From SHLQ01 sp964494395 (GTDB lineage: Bacteria > Actinomycetota > Acidimicrobiia > Acidimicrobiales > SHLQ01), in assembly GCA_964494395.1 (NCBI GenBank), contig CAZBTI010000067.1, positions 1 through 18,202 on the forward strand: DNA of 18,202 nucleotides, read 5' to 3'. Every line of letters starts with the position of its first letter. The stretch's first letter is position 1. The position numbers and the translations under genes are program-made. The notes beneath the pieces are model-generated. The model did no database searches. It saw only the letters and a program-made list of their open reading frames with translations, and was not told where the DNA came from. This document shows positions 14,590-18,202 of the stretch, piece after piece.

Positions 14590-16095
14590 GTGTCCGCAAC
14601 CACGCTCCTCCTCGGCATCCGAATCCTCGACCCCGGTCTCGAAATAGACGCCATTCATGACGTACTTATTTCAGACGGTGTCGTCTCCAAGCTCGACGCG
14701 CCGGGAACCGGTGCGACATGGGCGGAGCATCCCGATAATGGCGCTCTTGGGACGCTCGTAATCTCGCAAAGCGACTTCGCTCATGAGCTGATCTTGACCC
14801 CCGGACTCATCGACATCCACACGCACAGCTTTGGGTCCGCCGGCGTGAATCGGCCAGATGCGATCGGCGTCGAGTCAGGCGTACCGATCATTGCCGACGC
14901 TGGTGGCGCCGGGCCAGCGACTATCGACGATTTCATCGCACTGCAGACACCGTCGTCGAAGACACGGATCAAGACTTTCATGTCGATCGAATCCGGTGGA
15001 ATTACCGATTCGCACCGGGGCCACAACACCACCCGCTGTGCAACGGCGATGACGACGAGTTCGCTCGACGCGTTCCTTGGCGCTATCGAACGCCACCAAG
15101 GCACCATCGTGGGCCTAAAGGTGTGGGCAGCGGCGGCTGCGGGAATCCGTTGGATCGATCATGCGACGAACCTGAGCGAGATGATCGAGCTCCCAATGCT
15201 CGTCCATGTCGGCGAACTCGAAGATCCGAACGCCGAAAGCATCACTGGCGATGTCATCGATCGACTCCAGGGCGGCGACATCGTCACCCACAGCTTCACT
15301 GGCTTGCCTGGCGCCCTCATCTCGCAAAACGGGAACATCCTTCCCGAGGTCATGGCGGCCCGGGGACGTGGAGTCCTCTTCGATATTGCGCCGGGAGAGC
15401 GGAACCTGTCGTTCGATCGAGCCGAACTGGCCATGGAGCAGGGATGGCTTCCCGACACGATCTCTTCAGACGTGCACCATTGGGCCCGCGCACACAATCC
15501 GTTTATGTCTCTCCCCTACGTGATGAGCATGTTCTTGGCGCTTGGCTTGAGCCTGCGTCACACCGTGAAGTGCGCTACCACGAACGCTGCTGACGCCATT
15601 GGTATCAACACCGGCGAGTGTTGTGTCGGCGGCAACGCAACCTTGTCGTTGATGGCGCGTCAAGAGACGCCTGCCATTTTCTCCGATGGCAACCGTTCGA
15701 TTCACGGCCAAGAATCACTTATCCCGGTTGGCAGCTTCCTCGATGGGGAGTGGACCGAAGCAACCGCTTCGGAGATCGGCCACGACACGGCCATCATCTC
15801 GTCGCCGGAGTGCGAGAAGTTCTTTGCAGCGCTGGGCGGCGAACTGGCCCATCTCCAACGCCACGATTCTCGCTGGCGGGGTGAAGAACTGCATCGGCTC
15901 GTACACCGCGCTCGAACCGACTGCGGCCTCGACATCGCCGAAACACTCACTGCGTTACACGACGGGATGGCCCCTGGCGCGCCAACGATGCCCGCCGGAT
16001 GGCTACTCGAACAGCTCGGTCCTACCGAGACAATGGCCCGCCTCGACTCGTTGCGTGCAGAGGGTCAGCAAGAAGCCCTCTCTACTGTTTCCTAA
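14590..16095 (+). CDS. Amidohydrolase/deacetylase, EF_0837-like, with C-terminal extension
   Basis: Metal-dependent hydrolase of the dihydroorotase-like amidohydrolase superfamily, 501 residues from GTG at 14590. The metal ligands are visible in order: HTH (His77, His79), Lys177 in VGLKVW (probable carboxylated lysine), His206 in MLVHVGE, His234 in IVTHSF and Asp294 in SSDVH. The segments PDAIGVESGVPIIADAG and GRGVLFDIAPGERNLSF resemble the EF_0837/AHA_3915 family, whose substrate is not settled. About 100-150 residues after the usual end of the domain (from about 355) are extra. The frame is open upstream to 14395, but that overlaps the selenoprotein, so GTG 14590 is the best start, though its ribosome binding site (GAAG) is weak. 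It ends 3 bp from the convergent gene. Confidence 0.85.
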   Translation: MSATTLLLGIRILDPGLEIDAIHDVLISDGVVSKLDAPGTGATWAEHPDNGALGTLVISQSDFAHELILTPGLIDIHTHSFGSAGVNRPDAIGVESGVPIIADAGGAGPATIDDFIALQTPSSKTRIKTFMSIESGGITDSHRGHNTTRCATAMTTSSLDAFLGAIERHQGTIVGLKVWAAAAAGIRWIDHATNLSEMIELPMLVHVGELEDPNAESITGDVIDRLQGGDIVTHSFTGLPGALISQNGNILPEVMAARGRGVLFDIAPGERNLSFDRAELAMEQGWLPDTISSDVHHWARAHNPFMSLPYVMSMFLALGLSLRHTVKCATTNAADAIGINTGECCVGGNATLSLMARQETPAIFSDGNRSIHGQESLIPVGSFLDGEWTEATASEIGHDTAIISSPECEKFFAALGGELAHLQRHDSRWRGEELHRLVHRARTDCGLDIAETLTALHDGMAPGAPTMPAGWLLEQLGPTETMARLDSLRAEGQQEALSTVS

Positions 16096-16098
16096 GAC

Positions 16099-16113
16099 TC
16101 AGCCCTCGGCTGA
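16099..16113 (+). terminator. Hairpin at convergent gene ends
   Basis: TCAGCC (16099-16104), loop CTC and GGCTGA (16108-16113) form a perfect 6-bp stem just after the amidohydrolase stop, followed by TTCTTC on the plus strand. It overlaps the stop of the minus-strand lipoprotein gene and could serve both directions. The short T-rich tail makes the call tentative. Confidence 0.4.
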
Positions 16114-17379
16114 TTCTTCAGCCGCCGGTGCAGGAGCCTCAGGCTCTGGTGTAGGTGCTGGTGCAGGTGCCGGCTCTGGATCTGGTGCGGGTGCTGGCGC
16201 CTCAGTAGCGGCTGGGGCGTTGTCATTCCCGCCGCCGCCACCACCGTTGCCGCCGCCACCGGTTGCTTCCTGAGCGTCATTGCCGCCGCCACCGTTGCCG
16301 CCACCGCCGCCGTTGCCGCCACCGCCGCCGTTGCCGCCTCCGCCGCCACCGGTTGCTTCCTGAGCGTCATTGCCACCGCCACCGCCGCCACCGTTGCCGC
16401 CTCCGCCGTTGCCTTCGGTTGCCTCGGCATCGTTGTTGTTGTTGTCGACCTCGACCTCGACCTCTGCAGGTCGCGCGGGTGCTGGCGCAGCTGTGGTTGG
16501 CGCAGCTGCCCGTGGCGCAGCCGCCCTTGGTGCTGCGGTGACCGGAGCACGACGGACAACAGGTGCCCGGGTGGTCACGGTTCGACTGCTCGACGAACGG
16601 TTGACCGGTGCAGCCGTGGCTGGTGGGGTTGTCGTCGTGGCGTTGAGTTCAGAAAGGAGAACGGTTCGGCTGATCGTCCGCGTTCCGGACTGCACAATGA
16701 AGTTGCCCGATGCCCAGCCGGTCACGTTTTCGTACGTGAGTTCTACCCAGTGGCGATCGGTTCGGCCAGTCGCAACCATTTCTGCGCCAGATCCGGCCCG
16801 GATGAGTAGCGCTCCGCTTCCCTGTGGCGTGGCGCGGAGGTTCGTGCCGGTCGCGCTGCTGGGAACGGTGTAGACCGCAACGGTGTCTTGAATCGTCACC
16901 GAGTCCGCGAGAGTTTGTTCTGGAAGGTCGAGCTCCGTGAGTCGACGGATGTTTACCCATCCCTCGACACCGTCGATGTCGACGACTGCCCACTCACCAG
17001 ATTGCGTACCGGTGGCGAGAACGTCTGCTCCAGAAGCGACTCGGGTGACTTCGCTGTACTGGCGGCCGGGGCCGGCGAATACGCCAGTTCCGCTCGGGCC
17101 GGTGTCGATGTTCAATGCAATTGGTTGTCCCGATTCCAACGCCTCCGCAAATGCAATCCCTTGTGGGGCGTCATCGTCGAATACGACTTCGGTGCCTTCG
17201 AGCTCCTGGTTGGCCAAGCGCTCGGAGAGGGATCCGTTCGTTACCTCTATGGGTGAGCCAACTTCGGTAACTTCGCTGATTTCGCCGCAGCCGGCGAGAA
17301 CGAGGGCACCGAAGAGCGTCATGTTTCGAAGAGATCGAATGGACACAGATCGCTCTTCACTTTTGCGTGGGAGTTGCAT
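16099..17379 (-). CDS. SH3-domain lipoprotein with Gly-rich repeat tail
   Basis: The 426-residue product has a lipobox LVLAGC (Cys31 from the ATG at 17379). A GTG at 17346 with GAAGAG upstream would give a more typical 19-residue signal and may be the real start. Two bacterial SH3-like domains follow (about 90-145, with GVFAGPGRQYSEV and GEWAVVDIDGVEGWVNIRRL; and about 170-232, with TNLRATPQGSGALLIRAGSGAEMV and WVELTYENVTGWASGNFI). Such domains often bind cell-wall peptides or glycans. The C-terminal half is low complexity: Thr/Pro/Ala-Arg repeats (APRAAAPRAAAP), VEVEVDNNNND, then Gly runs interrupted by NDAQEAT, ending in a Pro/Ala/Glu stretch. Probable role is envelope attachment; no enzyme domain is present. 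Confidence 0.85.
   Translation of the reverse strand: MQLPRKSEERSVSIRSLRNMTLFGALVLAGCGEISEVTEVGSPIEVTNGSLSERLANQELEGTEVVFDDDAPQGIAFAEALESGQPIALNIDTGPSGTGVFAGPGRQYSEVTRVASGADVLATGTQSGEWAVVDIDGVEGWVNIRRLTELDLPEQTLADSVTIQDTVAVYTVPSSATGTNLRATPQGSGALLIRAGSGAEMVATGRTDRHWVELTYENVTGWASGNFIVQSGTRTISRTVLLSELNATTTTPPATAAPVNRSSSSRTVTTRAPVVRRAPVTAAPRAAAPRAAAPTTAAPAPARPAEVEVEVDNNNNDAEATEGNGGGGNGGGGGGGNDAQEATGGGGGGNGGGGGNGGGGGNGGGGNDAQEATGGGGNGGGGGGNDNAPAATEAPAPAPDPEPAPAPAPTPEPEAPAPAAEESAEG
16251..16374. repeat. Direct repeats in Gly-rich coding tail
   Basis: A 34-bp segment at 16251-16284 recurs identically at 16341-16374 (90-bp period), encoding the NDAQEAT unit and flanking Gly on the minus strand. The DNA between and around is CCGCCA/CCGTTG triplet repeat. 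The tract is in frame throughout and likely prone to length change. Confidence 0.9.
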
Positions 17380-17431
17380 AGTGGGACATTCGGCCTATTC
17401 GCCAAGTTCTTGAGGTTGTCGATTATTAGAT

Positions 17432-17998
17432 ATGGCTAAGATTCAGCCCACTGTCCTGGAGACCGGCACATTCGCATCTCCTGCAACCCAAACCGACTCG
17501 CCGTATCAGCTTTTGCAGAAGCCCGACGGCTCGCTCGTTGTGGTCTGCGTCGAGTCGAGAACTCACCACGATGTCTCGGTACTTTCGGCGTGGAGTTATG
17601 CCGATATCGAGTCCCAACGTCGGGCATTCATTCGCGAGATCGCTGCGTGGTTCTGCACCAACGGACCGAAGGACGAAGCTCGCGAGGCAGCTGCAGTCGA
17701 CGAGGTGAAAAGGGTGCTCGCTTCCGAGTACGACACCGACGACCTGAAGGCCGATCAGGAATGGAACGCAACGAACGATCTCAGCGTGCGCGTCCCGATT
17801 TTGCGTAAGACGCTCCCCGAGCCCGCCCGATTGGACCTCATCGAGCTCGCAAGTCGGGTTGCAACCGTCGGTGACGGCGTGTCCCCAACCGACGCGCAGT
17901 TCATCGAGATCTTAGGATCTGGTCTTGGCCTCGATGCAGAAGCGGTCACCAACATCGTGATCGCTGCAATGCAATCGCAGGCGCAAGCTGCTGCCTGA
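17432..17998 (+). CDS. TerB-like domain protein
   Basis: The 188-residue product has an N-terminal part (MAKIQPTVLETGTFASPATQ and LQKPDGSLVVVCVESRTHHDVSV) that I do not recognise, and a helical C-terminal part. The segment LPEPARLDLIELASRVATV, then VSPTDAQFIEILGSGLGLDAEAVTNIV, resembles the second half of TerB-like domains, which carry acidic metal-binding residues between helices. It is divergent from the SH3 lipoprotein with a 52-bp gap. No Shine-Dalgarno precedes the ATG, and TATTAG lies just upstream, so the mRNA may be leaderless. No other ter genes are near, so tellurite resistance should not be inferred. Confidence 0.6.
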   Translation: MAKIQPTVLETGTFASPATQTDSPYQLLQKPDGSLVVVCVESRTHHDVSVLSAWSYADIESQRRAFIREIAAWFCTNGPKDEAREAAAVDEVKRVLASEYDTDDLKADQEWNATNDLSVRVPILRKTLPEPARLDLIELASRVATVGDGVSPTDAQFIEILGSGLGLDAEAVTNIVIAAMQSQAQAAA

Positions 17999-18063
17999 CC
18001 TCACAACCCTCCATCTCCGGTAACGTACGTGCGGGCCGCATCGACACGTCGACCGCTGCCCAT

Positions 18064-18149
18064 GCCCGGGTGGCGAAACTGGCAGACGCGGGGGGCTTAA
18101 ACCCCCCTGGAGGGAAACCTCCGTACGGGTTCAAATCCCGTCCCGGGCA
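18064..18149 (+). tRNA. tRNA-Leu (anticodon UAA)
   Basis: The acceptor stem GCCCGGG/CCCGGGC closes the gene. The D-arm has TGGCGAAACTGGCAGACGC, typical of leucine tRNAs; the anticodon stem GGGGG/CCCCC carries loop CTTAAAC with anticodon TAA (18098-18100). A long variable arm (GGAGGGAAACCTCC) marks a class II tRNA. The T-arm is ACGGG-TTCAAAT-CCCGT and the discriminator base is A. The 3' CCA is not encoded. Reads UUA and, by wobble, UUG codons. Confidence 0.97.
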
Positions 18150-18202
18150 CTGAAACCGCCAACGGCTGAGCGCCCGGAGAATCCGACTTGGTCATCCGCC
18201 GT

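Noticed and set aside
17432..17998. Tellurite resistance function
   Set aside because: Only a TerB-like helical segment is visible; no terC, terD or terZ homologue is nearby, so the phenotype should not be assigned.
18150..18202. Possible start of a next gene (TTG near 18188 with GGAGA upstream)
   Set aside because: Only a few codons remain before the window ends, so it cannot be supported.

Overview
The window looks like a moderately GC-rich, high-GC Gram-positive genome, most likely class Acidimicrobiia (Ilumatobacter/Microtrichales type). The evidence is circumstantial: lipoproteins with Thr-rich T(n)AAP spacers, a class E sortase, a septum-formation-domain lipoprotein, a DUF5317-like membrane protein and a mycobacterial-type ATP-dependent LigB. 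A 100-N block at 12648-12747 suggests a scaffolded draft or metagenome assembly. Taxonomy is inference; no rRNA is present.

Left part, minus strand (1-9465). After a truncated Thr-rich lipoprotein (1-386) and an ATP-dependent DNA ligase (471-2003), the region is one compact cytochrome c maturation (System I) operon, transcribed right to left: ccmA-ccmB-ccmC-ccmD-ccmE-ccmF-ccmG-ccmH-ccmI (9465 down to 2170). Genes abut or overlap (TGATG or ATGA junctions), and ccmD is a 55-codon gene that is easily missed. CcmABCD load heme onto CcmE and release holo-CcmE. CcmF, CcmH and CcmI attach heme to apocytochrome c. CcmG is the thioredoxin-like reductant. A GC-rich hairpin lies at the operon end, and a 39-bp near-perfect palindrome sits just upstream of the ligase.

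Middle part, plus strand (9592-16095). The genes are a class E sortase with an unusual membrane-anchored C-terminal extension, a Septum_form lipoprotein, a DUF5317-like membrane protein with a long acidic/proline tail (interrupted by the N gap), a small two-helix membrane protein and a TetR regulator whose last codons are triplicated as a 20-bp tandem repeat. They are followed by a small Rdx/SelW-type protein whose reading frame runs through an in-frame TGA in a Cys-Val-Ser-Sec motif, with a SECIS-like hairpin at the expected distance. Last comes an EF_0837-type amidohydrolase. The TGA-interrupted gene is the most interesting item: it is very probably a selenoprotein, which a standard gene caller would truncate.

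Right part (16099-18202). A minus-strand SH3-domain lipoprotein with a repeat-rich Gly/Ala/Pro tail ends 3 bp from the amidohydrolase stop. A divergent plus-strand TerB-like protein and a tRNA-Leu(UAA) gene follow.
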